64,000 bases of DNA from Shewanella waksmanii ATCC BAA-643 (GCF_000518805.1 NZ_KI912498.1:10033-74032); one strand, 5' to 3'; counted from the first letter of the stretch, positions 1 to 7,938 are shown. Numbers and translations are program-made. The notes: generated by a model from the letters alone, not told the origin.

Positions 1-76
1 TGGCTCCCCAGACTGGACTCGAACCAGTGACATACGGATTAACAGTCCGCCGTTCTACCAACTGAACTACAGGGGA
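1..76 (-). tRNA. tRNA-Asn (anticodon GTT)
   Basis: On the minus strand a full cloverleaf can be read, ending in an encoded CCA, with loop bases giving anticodon GTT. The T-arm and anticodon arm are intact and close to the E. coli tRNA-Asn sequence. The acceptor stem is TCCCCTG against CTGGGGA, which leaves one U-U mismatch at pair 6-67 where E. coli has U-A. A stable-RNA promoter lies upstream at 112-140. The gene touches the left edge of the window, so a neighbouring tRNA copy could lie just outside it. Confidence 0.95.
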
Positions 77-111
77 ATCGTTAAAGCAACTCGTCGTTGA
101 AGACGGAGCGC

Positions 112-140
112 ATATTAAAGCGCTCTTGAATTCGAGTCAA
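112..140 (-). promoter_or_regulatory. Probable promoter of tRNA-Asn
   Basis: Reading the minus strand: a -35 box TTGACT, a 17-bp spacer and a -10 box TAATAT. These are followed by a GC-rich discriminator (GCGCTCC) of the kind found in stringently controlled stable-RNA promoters. The -10 box lies about 35 bp before the tRNA 5' end. The tRNA-Tyr, tRNA-Val and tRNA-Ser loci in this window have promoters of the same design. Confidence 0.7.
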
Positions 141-338
141 CTCAGCAGCCAAAAAAAAGTGTAATTATGCTGTTAAGTGCTCATCTAATGCGCATCCTGA
201 CGTCTTAACAGGCAATTTGGTCATCAAGTATACTTTTCTTTAGTGGTTAGAGATAGATAGTTTGATTCATTTGTATGGATCAACTTCAGTAGCGTGTGGT
301 TGTTTTAGTCAGCTTTAATCGCGCAGGCACTCAACTAG

Positions 339-350
339 GAAAGCGCTTTC
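339..350. promoter_or_regulatory. GAAAGCGCTTTC palindrome, LacI-family operator-like
   Basis: A perfect 12-bp palindrome with a central CG, the usual shape of operators bound by LacI-family repressors. It lies between tRNA-Asn and uvrB, about 500 bp upstream of the uvrB start, in a stretch with no supported gene. Its regulator and target are unknown. It is only 20 bp from the HexR-type palindrome at 371-385. Confidence 0.4.
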
Positions 351-370
351 ACTGTAAGCAAAGTTTCAAA

Positions 371-385
371 TGTAATTAAATTACA
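371..385. promoter_or_regulatory. Perfect HexR-type palindrome (TGTAATTAAATTACA)
   Basis: This 15-bp palindrome equals the HexR consensus described for Shewanella (TGTAAT, three A/T, ATTACA), and HexR is encoded in this window at 18673-19527. It is a better match than the sites next to pykA, hexR or zwf. The nearest genes are tRNA-Asn (300 bp left) and uvrB (460 bp right), and neither is a known HexR target. The region 77-847 has no supported coding gene, so the target is unclear. Confidence 0.55.
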
Positions 386-455
386 CCATAGCAATAACCA
401 AGTTCAATAAACGCTAATGGTCGTTAAAGTCCCGTGATAACTGGCCTTGTGGCAC

Positions 456-478
456 TTATCCACTAAATCTGTGGATAA
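456..478. promoter_or_regulatory. Inverted pair of DnaA boxes upstream of uvrB
   Basis: TTATCCAC at 456-463 and GTGGATAA at 471-478 form a perfect 8-bp inverted repeat around a 7-nt centre. The right copy (470-478) is a perfect 9-mer DnaA box, TTATCCACA on the minus strand. The left copy is TTATCCACT, one mismatch. A third, weaker box-like sequence is at 482-490. A DnaA-binding site is known in the distal E. coli uvrB promoter region, so DnaA input into uvrB transcription is plausible here. This is inference from position only. Confidence 0.5.
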
Positions 479-847
479 ACCTGTGAGTTATGTTTAAAAA
501 TGTGTTTCAAACCCTAGTAACAAGGGCATTGGACTTAAATTGCACACTTTTACTGGTTATTTTTTAATCCTTTTAAAAACAGGCGATTAGAAAAATCAAT
601 AACAATTTAATTTCCCGCTGTAAGCTGTTGCCAATATGTAACAGTTTCTCGGTCACTTCTGTGTATTAATTCGCTTGTTTTATTGGGTTTGTGGCTGTTT
701 TTTGAGCTTTTGAGTGCTTATTTCGTGTTGTGTAAAACTTTCATTTTTCTATCATCAAAATGTCATCTCTCAAGGGTAGTAAAGGTTTGGCTTTCGTCGA
801 TGGTGTCGATTAAACTAATGCACTTGATTTTAAAGGAGTGGTGGTAC

Positions 848-2869
848 GTGAGCGATTCTCAGTTTCAGTTAGCATCTCATTATACGCCTGCTGGCGATCA
901 ACCAACGGCGATTAAAAAATTAGTCGAAGGGTTGGAAGATGGCATTGCGCGGCAAACGCTGCTCGGGGTAACAGGCTCAGGCAAAACTTTCACTATTGCC
1001 AATGTGATCCAGCAGATGGCTCGGCCCACTATTATTATGGCGCCTAACAAAACGCTGGCTGCGCAGCTGTATGGGGAGATGAAAGAGTTTTTCCCAAATA
1101 ACGCGGTAGAGTATTTTGTTTCTTACTATGATTATTACCAGCCTGAAGCCTACGTGCCTTCTACTAATACCTTTATTGAAAAAGATGCATCGGTAAATGC
1201 CCACATTGAACAAATGCGCCTATCTGCGACTAAGGCACTATTAGAAAGAAAAGATGTTGTGTTAATCGCTTCGGTGTCGGCAATTTACGGTTTGGGCGAT
1301 CCTGACTCCTATATGAAGATGCTGCTGCATCTACGTCAGGGCGATTACATGGGACAGCGAGATATCTTAACTCGCTTGAGTGAGCTGCAGTACACCCGCA
1401 ATGATATCGAACTGCAACGTGGTACGTTTAGGGTACGTGGTGAAGTGATTGATATTTTTCCAGCCGAATCGGACCGCGATGCGATTAGAGTCGAGTTGTT
1501 TGATGATGAAATTGAACGCTTAAGTTTATTTGACCCGTTAACAGGTCATATCAACCAACGCATTGCGCGAACGACTGTGTATCCTAAGAGCCATTATGTT
1601 ACGCCGCGTGAAAAAGTGCTGGCCGCCACCGAAGAGATAAAAGAGGAGTTGCGGTTACGTCGCCAGGAGCTACTTGACAACAATAAGCTTATCGAAGCGC
1701 AGCGAGTCTCTGAACGGGTGCAATACGATATAGAGATGATGACCGAGTTAGGCTATTGCAGCGGCATTGAGAACTACTCTCGCTATCTCTCTGGCCGTCG
1801 GCCGGGGGAAGGTCCACCGACCTTGCTTGATTATCTCCCAGCGGACGGGTTACTGATCATTGATGAAAGTCATGTTACCGTGCCGCAGATCGGTGCCATG
1901 TATAAAGGTGACCGCTCTCGAAAAACCAACTTAGTCGAGTATGGATTCCGCTTGCCGTCTGCATTAGATAATAGACCGCTTAAATTTGAAGAGTTCGAAA
2001 CCTTAATGCCGCAAACCATTTTTGTTTCGGCCACACCCAGTGCTTATGAAATTGATAAGAGTGAAGGTGAAATTGCTGAGCAAGTGGTGCGCCCGACCGG
2101 ATTGTTAGATCCGGAAATAGAAGTTAGGCCAGTTGCGATACAGGTTGATGACTTGCTTAGCGAAGTTGCCAAGCGGGTGGCGGTTAATGAGCGCGTATTA
2201 GTGACCACGTTAACTAAACGCATGTCAGAAGATCTCACCGAATATCTTGATGAACATGGCGTTAAAGTGCGCTATTTGCATTCCGATATTGATACGGTAG
2301 AACGGGTAGAAATTATTCGTGATCTACGTCTGGGTAAATTCGATGTACTCGTCGGGATTAACTTGCTACGTGAAGGCTTAGATATGCCAGAAGTATCGCT
2401 TGTGTGTATTTTAGATGCCGATAAAGAAGGCTTCTTGCGCTCAGAGCGTTCACTAATTCAGACGATTGGCCGCGCGGCACGTAATGTAAACGGTAAAGTG
2501 ATTCTGTACGCTGATCGCATTACCGATTCGATGAAAAAAGCGATGGGAGAAACAGAGCGGCGCCGTATTAAGCAGCATCAACACAATCTTGATAACGGCA
2601 TAACTCCAAAGGGCGTGGTCAAGAAAATTACTGACGTCATGGATGTGGGGGATAGTGGTGAGCAGCAAGATGCAACCGCTCGCACCCAGGCATCTAAAGT
2701 CGCTAGCCCGCAAGGCCACTATCAAGTGGATGATGCCGCTTCACTCAGTCATCGTATTGATGCGTTGGAGAAGCAAATGCATGAACATGCTAAGAACCTT
2801 GAATTTGAACAAGCAGCGGCGCTCAGGGATCAAGTCAAACAACTGCGTGAAGCACTTATTAGTGCATAA
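848..2869 (+). CDS. uvrB: UvrABC excinuclease subunit B
   Basis: UvrB is the damage-verifying helicase-like subunit of nucleotide excision repair. It is loaded by UvrA and recruits UvrC for incision. Visible features are the Walker A motif GVTGSGKT near residue 40, the beta-hairpin region (YYDYYQPEAY) that clamps damaged DNA, the helicase motif DESH, the late motif QTIGRAAR, and a C-terminal UVR domain that contacts UvrC. I choose the GTG at 848 because an AAGGAG ribosome site sits at 833-838 and the product is then 673 aa, the E. coli length. The open frame runs upstream to 683, but that extension has no family similarity. No canonical LexA box was found. A hairpin follows the stop. Confidence 0.97.
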   Translation: MSDSQFQLASHYTPAGDQPTAIKKLVEGLEDGIARQTLLGVTGSGKTFTIANVIQQMARPTIIMAPNKTLAAQLYGEMKEFFPNNAVEYFVSYYDYYQPEAYVPSTNTFIEKDASVNAHIEQMRLSATKALLERKDVVLIASVSAIYGLGDPDSYMKMLLHLRQGDYMGQRDILTRLSELQYTRNDIELQRGTFRVRGEVIDIFPAESDRDAIRVELFDDEIERLSLFDPLTGHINQRIARTTVYPKSHYVTPREKVLAATEEIKEELRLRRQELLDNNKLIEAQRVSERVQYDIEMMTELGYCSGIENYSRYLSGRRPGEGPPTLLDYLPADGLLIIDESHVTVPQIGAMYKGDRSRKTNLVEYGFRLPSALDNRPLKFEEFETLMPQTIFVSATPSAYEIDKSEGEIAEQVVRPTGLLDPEIEVRPVAIQVDDLLSEVAKRVAVNERVLVTTLTKRMSEDLTEYLDEHGVKVRYLHSDIDTVERVEIIRDLRLGKFDVLVGINLLREGLDMPEVSLVCILDADKEGFLRSERSLIQTIGRAARNVNGKVILYADRITDSMKKAMGETERRRIKQHQHNLDNGITPKGVVKKITDVMDVGDSGEQQDATARTQASKVASPQGHYQVDDAASLSHRIDALEKQMHEHAKNLEFEQAAALRDQVKQLREALISA

Positions 2870-2877
2870 ACAAGCCT

Positions 2878-2911
2878 GAGCACGGCTATCAATAGTCGTG
2901 CTCAAAGTTTT
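2878..2911 (+). terminator. Rho-independent terminator after uvrB
   Basis: GAGCACGGCTAT and ATAGTCGTGCTC (2878-2903) form a stem with one G-U pair, followed by a short mixed T-run. It lies 8 nt after the uvrB stop and also faces the 3' end of the convergent rrtA gene. Confidence 0.7.
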
Positions 2912-2953
2912 CTTGTTTGGAGTAAGCGAGCTTTCTAGGAACGCCTTTAAAAG

Positions 2954-3541
2954 CTAGCTTTTAGCGGTGGGGTTAGGCCAGCGTGTTATGGCCAGGTAAC
3001 CGATGAAAACTAACACGCCTGCTAGCACACCAATGAGATGGGACTCGGTTGCAACTCTTGCGTTGATTAAATTTGATACCTGTTCGGTGGCACCATTGAC
3101 CTGCTCATAGGTGACTTTTGCAATCACTCCTAGTAACAGTAGGTAGCCAGCTTTCATTTTGTGTTGAATTTCTTTCAAGGCACCAAACGTAAAGTAGCCA
3201 TGTAAAATGCCGCTTAAGCCCACGTAGCCAATTAGACTTGGGTAAAACAGGTGCAAGCCTAAGCCTTCTAACAGTGATAGTGAGGCGAATAGAATAAGTA
3301 GCCCTTTGCCATTATAAAAATGATAGTGCAGGGCGGTAATCACCCACATACCAGCTAAGTTCATTATTAGATGCCAATGGTTGGTGTGCAGATAGTTACC
3401 ACTAATCAGGCGCCACCATTGGCCGCTATCGATTTGTACTCGCTGGTAATTAAGCAAGTCACTTACCGGCATAAAATACATCAATACACTGAACAACGTA
3501 ATAATGACAACGCTAAGCACACTGGCTGGTATCGATTTCAA
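2954..3541 (-). CDS. rrtA: Rhombosortase (rhomboid-family GlyGly-CTERM protease)
   Basis: A 195-aa polytopic membrane protein with the compact rhomboid core. It has a conserved histidine/asparagine stretch HTNHWHLIMN (residues 52-61), the catalytic serine in GLSG (Ser110) and the catalytic histidine in ESHLIG (His168). The short length and the GLSGILHG context fit rhombosortases rather than GlpG, which carries an extra cytoplasmic domain. Rhombosortases cleave the C-terminal GlyGly-CTERM anchor of type II-secreted proteins at the inner membrane. The gene starts 3 nt after the queC stop, so the two are probably co-transcribed. I see no GlyGly-CTERM substrate in this window. Confidence 0.82.
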   Translation of the reverse strand: MKSIPASVLSVVIITLFSVLMYFMPVSDLLNYQRVQIDSGQWWRLISGNYLHTNHWHLIMNLAGMWVITALHYHFYNGKGLLILFASLSLLEGLGLHLFYPSLIGYVGLSGILHGYFTFGALKEIQHKMKAGYLLLLGVIAKVTYEQVNGATEQVSNLINARVATESHLIGVLAGVLVFIGYLAITRWPNPTAKS

Positions 3542-3544
3542 CTG

Positions 3545-4228
3545 TTAGCCTTTTTGCTCAAGCTGTTGCATGACTTGCGCTTGATTATTGAGGTAATCAT
3601 CTAAGCCTTTTTGGCGTAACAAACAAGCTGGGCAGGTACCACAACCACTGCCAATAATCCCGTTGTAACAGGTGAGAGTTTGATCTCGTACTAATGACAG
3701 TTGTTGATATTTGTCAGCTAATGCCCAAGTTTCTGCTTTATTTAACCACATTAACGGAGTGACGAGTGCCAGCTTTCGGTCCATGCCTTGTTCTAGCGCT
3801 GATTGCATGGCTTTAATAAATGAGTCACGACAATCGGGATAACCAGAAAAGTCGGTTTCACAAACACCGGTGATCACAGCTTGCGCGCCAATTTGATAGG
3901 CATATATGCCCGCTAGGGTAAGAAGCAGGATATTACGGCCAGGAACGAAGGTATTTGGTAAGCCATTATCCATCAACTCATTGGATACTGGGATATCATC
4001 TCGGGTCAGTGCTGAAATCGCCAATTCGTTGAGCATGGTAACATCAAGCACTTTATGGCTTTTTAATCCCAACTGTTGGCCGAGTGTTTTGGCAACTTCA
4101 ATTTCTTGACGATGGCGTTGACCATAATCAAAGGTAATAGCGTGTACTTCATCATATTGGGTTAATGCTTGTACTAGACAGGTTGTGGAGTCTTGACCTC
4201 CACTAAATACCACGACAACTTTCGACAT
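3545..4228 (-). CDS. queC: 7-cyano-7-deazaguanine synthase
   Basis: QueC converts 7-carboxy-7-deazaguanine to preQ0 with ATP and ammonia, in queuosine tRNA modification. The N-terminal PP-loop SGGQDST (residues 9-15) is the ATP pyrophosphatase motif. The C-terminal cysteines in CGTCPACLLR, with an earlier cysteine, are the zinc site. The length of 227 aa is normal. It is transcribed divergently from queE, the preceding enzyme of the same pathway, and is followed at 3 nt by rrtA. Confidence 0.96.
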   Translation of the reverse strand: MSKVVVVFSGGQDSTTCLVQALTQYDEVHAITFDYGQRHRQEIEVAKTLGQQLGLKSHKVLDVTMLNELAISALTRDDIPVSNELMDNGLPNTFVPGRNILLLTLAGIYAYQIGAQAVITGVCETDFSGYPDCRDSFIKAMQSALEQGMDRKLALVTPLMWLNKAETWALADKYQQLSLVRDQTLTCYNGIIGSGCGTCPACLLRQKGLDDYLNNQAQVMQQLEQKG

Positions 4229-4395
4229 ACAGACTCACGGGTAGAAATTTTGCCTATAGTGTAACTGACCGCTATGGCCTTGTAACTATCCTTGTTTGCT
4301 TAGCGCGGGTACTAAATAGCCGAGTGATCTAGGCTAAAGACTTGCTTGTTGCCTTAAAATCTTCTATAAAAGCCGCCCCAGTGTTTGAGGTAACT

Positions 4396-5064
4396 ATGAA
4401 TTATCCTGTTAACGAAGTATTTGAAACCATTCAGGGCGAAGGTATGTTTACCGGCGTCCCCGCCATTTTTGTTCGCTTGCAGGGTTGCCCTGTAGGTTGC
4501 GCTTGGTGCGATACGCAGCATACCTGGGAAAAGCTTGCCCAAAACCAAGTGTCGCCAGAGCAGGTAATTCAGGTTGATGGCAGCATAGGTCGTTGGTCAG
4601 AAATGACAGCGCAAGCGCTCATCGGCCATTTCACTAGAATGGGATTTAGCGCCAGACATGTAGTGATCACCGGTGGTGAGCCTTGTATGTATGATTTGCA
4701 AGATTTAACTACAGCGCTCGAGCAGGCAGGTTACCGCTGCCAGATTGAAACCAGTGGGACTTTTGAGGTTAACTGCAGCGCAGATACTTGGGTGACAGTA
4801 TCGCCTAAGATCAATATGAAAGCGGGTATGATTGTGCGCCAAGATGCGTTGCAGCGTGCCAACGAGATTAAACACCCTGTTGGGTTGATGCGTCATGTTG
4901 AAGAGTTGGATGCTTTAGTAGCAGACATTGATACCACCGATAAGGTCATGTGCTTGCAGCCTATTAGCCAGAAGGCAAGAGCCACTGAGCTGGCTATGCA
5001 GGTCTGTATTGATCGCAATTGGCGTTTATCAATTCAGACCCACAAATACCTTAATATTGATTAG
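4396..5064 (+). CDS. queE: 7-carboxy-7-deazaguanine synthase (radical SAM)
   Basis: QueE makes 7-carboxy-7-deazaguanine from 6-carboxytetrahydropterin by radical SAM chemistry. The iron-sulphur site is the CPVGCAWC motif near residue 30, followed by the conserved DTQHTW. A second glycine-rich motif, ITGGEP, lies near residue 95. I choose the ATG at 4396, preceded by GAGG, because the protein then begins MNYPVNEVF like E. coli QueE and has 222 aa. An in-frame start 54 nt upstream would add residues with no counterpart. The gene is divergent from queC, and its TAG stop overlaps by 3 bp the TAA stop of the convergent gene at 5061. Confidence 0.95.
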   Translation: MNYPVNEVFETIQGEGMFTGVPAIFVRLQGCPVGCAWCDTQHTWEKLAQNQVSPEQVIQVDGSIGRWSEMTAQALIGHFTRMGFSARHVVITGGEPCMYDLQDLTTALEQAGYRCQIETSGTFEVNCSADTWVTVSPKINMKAGMIVRQDALQRANEIKHPVGLMRHVEELDALVADIDTTDKVMCLQPISQKARATELAMQVCIDRNWRLSIQTHKYLNID

Positions 5065-6113
5065 TCTTCGTTAAAAAATGGGCTAAGCAGCGCTTCGTAT
5101 TCACTAGTATCACCAATATTGTTAGCTACCCATTCGTCGTTATAGTAGGTATCGAGATAACGCTCTCCGGCATCGCAGAGCAAGGTTACAATGGAACCCT
5201 GTTGTTGATTTTGCTGCATCTGTTTCGCCAACATTAATACGCCGTATAAATTGGTACCAGTTGAAGGGCCGGTTTTGCGGCCAATGGATTTTTCCAACAA
5301 TCTTATACAGGCGATAGAAGCGGCATCGTCAACTTTGATCATATGATCGACCACCCCAGGAATAAAAGACGGCTCAGCTCTAGGGCGGCCGATACCTTCT
5401 ATTCGACTACCATTATCACACGTCAGTGTGGTATCCCCAGTTTTAAAGTAATCAAAAAACACCGAGTTTTCGGGGTCGACTACACATAGCTGAGTGGTCT
5501 CTTGCTGGTAGCGAATATAGCGACCAATGGTCGCCGAAGTGCCGCCAGTACCGGGACTCATGACAATCCACGTTGGCGTTGGGTGGGGCTCTTTTTGCAT
5601 TTGATCAAAGATGGCGTTGGCAATGTTATTGTTACCACGCCAATCAGTTGCACGTTCAGCATAGGTAAACTGGTCCATATAGTGACCATTGAGCTCCTTG
5701 GCTAACCGTTGTGATTCAGCATAGATTTCGCTTGAATGGTCAACAAAATGGCATTGGCCGCCATAGAATTCTATCTGTTGTACTTTCTTTTTGGCTGTGC
5801 TTTTTGGCATAACGGCAATGAAAGGCAGGCCTAGTAATCTTGCAAAGTAGGCTTCTGAGACTGCCGTACTACCTGAGGATGATTCTATGATGGTGGTTTG
5901 CTCTTGGATCCACCCATTACACAGTCCATAAAGGAAGAGTGAGCGGGCAAGGCGGTGTTTCAAACTGCCTGTTGGGTGGGTACTTTCATCTTTTAGATAA
6001 ATATCGATGCCAGAAAGTGCAGGTAGAGTTAGCTTAATTAAATGTGTATCAGCACTACGTTGAAAGTCCGCTTCTATTTTGCCTATCGCTTGATTGACCC
6101 ACTGATTTGCCAT
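5061..6113 (-). CDS. PLP-dependent cysteine synthase-family enzyme (Cds1-like)
   Basis: A fold-type II PLP enzyme of 350 aa. The Schiff-base lysine is probably Lys52 in HPTGSLKHR, where CysK has its active lysine. The substrate/cofactor loop ESSSGSTA follows near residue 77, and the glycine-rich phosphate site is GTGGTSATIG. The phrasing RSADTHLI and the long C-terminus differ from CysK and CysM. They resemble the group annotated as PLP-dependent cysteine synthase family protein, or cysteine desulfhydrase Cds1. The substrate cannot be told from sequence: cysteine desulfhydrase, or another beta-replacement activity. Its stop overlaps that of queE. Confidence 0.8.
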   Translation of the reverse strand: MANQWVNQAIGKIEADFQRSADTHLIKLTLPALSGIDIYLKDESTHPTGSLKHRLARSLFLYGLCNGWIQEQTTIIESSSGSTAVSEAYFARLLGLPFIAVMPKSTAKKKVQQIEFYGGQCHFVDHSSEIYAESQRLAKELNGHYMDQFTYAERATDWRGNNNIANAIFDQMQKEPHPTPTWIVMSPGTGGTSATIGRYIRYQQETTQLCVVDPENSVFFDYFKTGDTTLTCDNGSRIEGIGRPRAEPSFIPGVVDHMIKVDDAASIACIRLLEKSIGRKTGPSTGTNLYGVLMLAKQMQQNQQQGSIVTLLCDAGERYLDTYYNDEWVANNIGDTSEYEALLSPFFNED

Positions 6114-6349
6114 CTACTACCTCTTATTCAAAAATTGACACTTAAATATAGCTCTAAGCTATATGTAATAACCTATGGGAATGAGTATAAGCACTCCATA
6201 GTCTAATTACGACCTAAGAAAGCTAGAAAAGTTTGCATTTTTGTTGGCAGATTGAGATTAAGGCGCAGAGGCTAATGCAACGCACCAGGAAGTGATTAAT
6301 GTGAAAGGGGTGGCAATAGCGATATCTCGAGCGTGAACTTCTATTAACT

Positions 6350-6463
6350 GCTAAAGGCTTTTTACTGGGCTCATGGCTTTTTACAGCGCTAATGGCTTTA
6401 TACAGGAGTAATGGCTTTTATACGTAGCGAATGGTTTATAGCGGGCTAATGGCTTTATAGACG
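6350..6463. repeat. Six degenerate tandem repeats of about 19 bp
   Basis: A core close to TAATGGCTTTATACAG recurs with its GGCTTT (GGTTTA once) at 6356, 6375, 6394, 6413, 6433 and 6451, giving spacings of 19, 19, 19, 20 and 18 bp. It lies in the 492-bp space between the PLP enzyme and the tRNA-Tyr pair, downstream of the tRNA genes on their strand. It may therefore be transcribed as a 3' trailer. No credible protein is encoded. The rest of the gap (6114-6349) shows nothing I can name. Confidence 0.75.
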
Positions 6464-6605
6464 TCAAACAGCAAGATAAGATTATGCAGCGATGACTAAC
6501 TGTGAACAATGGTATGTTTTGCAATGTAGCGAGCGTGGAAAATGAAGCAGAAAATTGTTGCGTAAGAGATTTACTTAAAGGTAAGGGAGCCAAGCAAGAG
6601 AAAAA

Positions 6606-6690
6606 TGGTGGAGGGAGAAGGATTCGAACCTTCGAAGGCTGAGCCGTCAGATTTACAGTCTGATCCCTTTGGCCACTCGGGAACCCCTCC
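6606..6690 (-). tRNA. tRNA-Tyr (anticodon GTA), second copy of the operon
   Basis: An 85-nt class II tRNA on the minus strand with a variable arm, anticodon GTA, a seven-base-pair acceptor stem beginning GGAGGGG, and encoded CCA. It is identical in sequence to the copy at 6720-6804, from which it is separated by 29 nt. The pair is presumably one transcript. Confidence 0.95.
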
Positions 6691-6719
6691 ACAGATTTTC
6701 TATTCAATTGTAGTAAAGA

Positions 6720-6804
6720 TGGTGGAGGGAGAAGGATTCGAACCTTCGAAGGCTGAGCCGTCAGATTTACAGTCTGATCCCTTTGGCCACTCGGGAACCC
6801 CTCC
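6720..6804 (-). tRNA. tRNA-Tyr (anticodon GTA), first copy of the operon
   Basis: An 85-nt class II tRNA identical to the copy at 6606-6690. It is the promoter-proximal member, with the -10 box 16 bp upstream. Reading these tRNAs as protein in the other strand yields a short repeated peptide that is not real. Confidence 0.95.
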
Positions 6805-6819
6805 TCAATTGCGGCGGCA

Positions 6820-6848
6820 ATAGTAGTCAGAAACGTCGCTGCTGTAAA
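6820..6848 (-). promoter_or_regulatory. Probable promoter of the tRNA-Tyr operon
   Basis: Minus strand: -35 TTTACA, a 17-bp spacer and -10 TACTAT, followed by the GC-rich discriminator TGCCGCCGC. This is the expected layout of a stringently controlled stable-RNA promoter. Confidence 0.65.
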
Positions 6849-6929
6849 GACCCAATTTAAACTTTTTACTAAAGTTCGCTATCAAGTGGTCGATAAAATA
6901 CCAAAGAGTTGTTTTGTTGATGTTTTTTT

Positions 6930-7421
6930 ATGCGAACTAATGAGTTATTAATCAATGAGTCACATTTAGGTACGCGCTTAAATGGGGCAGTATCCGGTGC
7001 TCGTCGCGGTGAGTTTGCGCTGCTGTTGGCTTTAATGTCGAGTGATGCGCGCGATATGGCGCAATTTTTGGCCCGGAGCAATGACGACGCCGATACCAAC
7101 AAGCTAAGGGCACAGTTTGAATTGGGGCCAGAGCAACCAATAGTGACCCATTTTGAACAAGCGCAAGTGATAGATAATAGCGGCGAGTATCAACGGGCTG
7201 GTTTAGCGGCCTTTCGTTTAAAGCAAAGCCTGCGACCAGAAGCTTTGGTTAACCGTGGTGAGGTAGAATCTGCAATGGTAGAAGTGTTGGCTAATACCGA
7301 CCCTAGTGCGCGAATGGGTTATCTCAACCCCAATCAAGCTAAAAGTGAAATATATTCTCAAGTCCCCCATTTTTCAGAACAACTAATTGCTCAACGTCAG
7401 TTTGCAGAATTAATAGTGTGA
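6930..7421 (+). CDS. Conserved protein of the VC2046/SO_2500 type
   Basis: A 163-aa soluble protein with no signal peptide or membrane segment. The N-terminal stretch containing LGTRLNGAVSGARRGEFALLLALMS resembles an uncharacterised family of Vibrio and Shewanella that I recall as VC2046/SO_2500. No catalytic motif is visible and the function is unknown. It stands in the same direction as the following small YfcZ/YiiS-type gene, 73 nt apart. The family name is from memory, so treat it as moderate confidence; that the gene is real is more certain. Confidence 0.65.
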   Translation: MRTNELLINESHLGTRLNGAVSGARRGEFALLLALMSSDARDMAQFLARSNDDADTNKLRAQFELGPEQPIVTHFEQAQVIDNSGEYQRAGLAAFRLKQSLRPEALVNRGEVESAMVEVLANTDPSARMGYLNPNQAKSEIYSQVPHFSEQLIAQRQFAELIV

Positions 7422-7494
7422 TTTCGTGAGCTTGAATTAGATAGAGTGGCAAATAGTCGATATACTTGGTCAGGTCAATATCTCGGAGAGTACG

Positions 7495-7779
7495 ATGAAA
7501 AATATTCAGCAACGCCAATCTGACTTAGTTAATGATACTTGCAATGACTGTGGTAGTTATGCCGATATTGGTGCAGTAATAGACGAACATGATACGGTGT
7601 TAATATTACAGTACAGCCTTGAACAGCAGCAAACTGTTGATGAATTAGTCACTAAGGCTCAGTCTCGTTTTGACGACGTCAGGGCAGATATCACCCAAGA
7701 TGACGCTATGTTGACATTAAAGTTACAATTTCAATTTAGTGCCGAAAAAATGATTTTTCAGTTAGAAAATCATATTTAG
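7495..7779 (+). CDS. YfcZ/YiiS family protein (DUF406)
   Basis: A small soluble protein of 94 aa. The central region (VDELVTKAQSRFDDV) and the C-terminal LQFQFSAEKMIFQL match the pattern of E. coli YfcZ and YiiS. Two cysteines near residues 16 and 19 sit where YfcZ also has an N-terminal cysteine cluster. An AGAG-like ribosome site precedes the ATG. The family has no established function. Confidence 0.75.
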   Translation: MKNIQQRQSDLVNDTCNDCGSYADIGAVIDEHDTVLILQYSLEQQQTVDELVTKAQSRFDDVRADITQDDAMLTLKLQFQFSAEKMIFQLENHI

Positions 7780-7938
7780 TGCATATTGATACCGCCTAGA
7801 GTTGCCATTATGTAAATAAATCGTGTAGGCTGGTTCACTTATCAATAAATAATATAATTATTAAACACTTTACCGTCATTGAATAAGGATAAAGTGACTG
7901 ACGAGCGTATTTTGACTTGTCATTTTTTAGGGATACAT

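Noticed and set aside
1..76. Genomic island attachment site at a tRNA
   Set aside because: No integrase and no direct repeat of the tRNA end were found; the same applies to the other tRNA loci, whose repeats are tandem and close.
550..583. Possible LexA box upstream of uvrB
   Set aside because: TACTGG at 551 looks like a left half, but no matching right half (CAGTA or ACAG) lies at the correct 8-10 bp spacing; the next ACAG is 22 bp away.
683..847. Longer UvrB N-terminus
   Set aside because: The frame is open, but the extra 55 residues have no UvrB counterpart and the ribosome site points to GTG at 848.
6605..6823. Repeated peptide coding frame
   Set aside because: It is the antisense translation of the two identical tRNA-Tyr genes.
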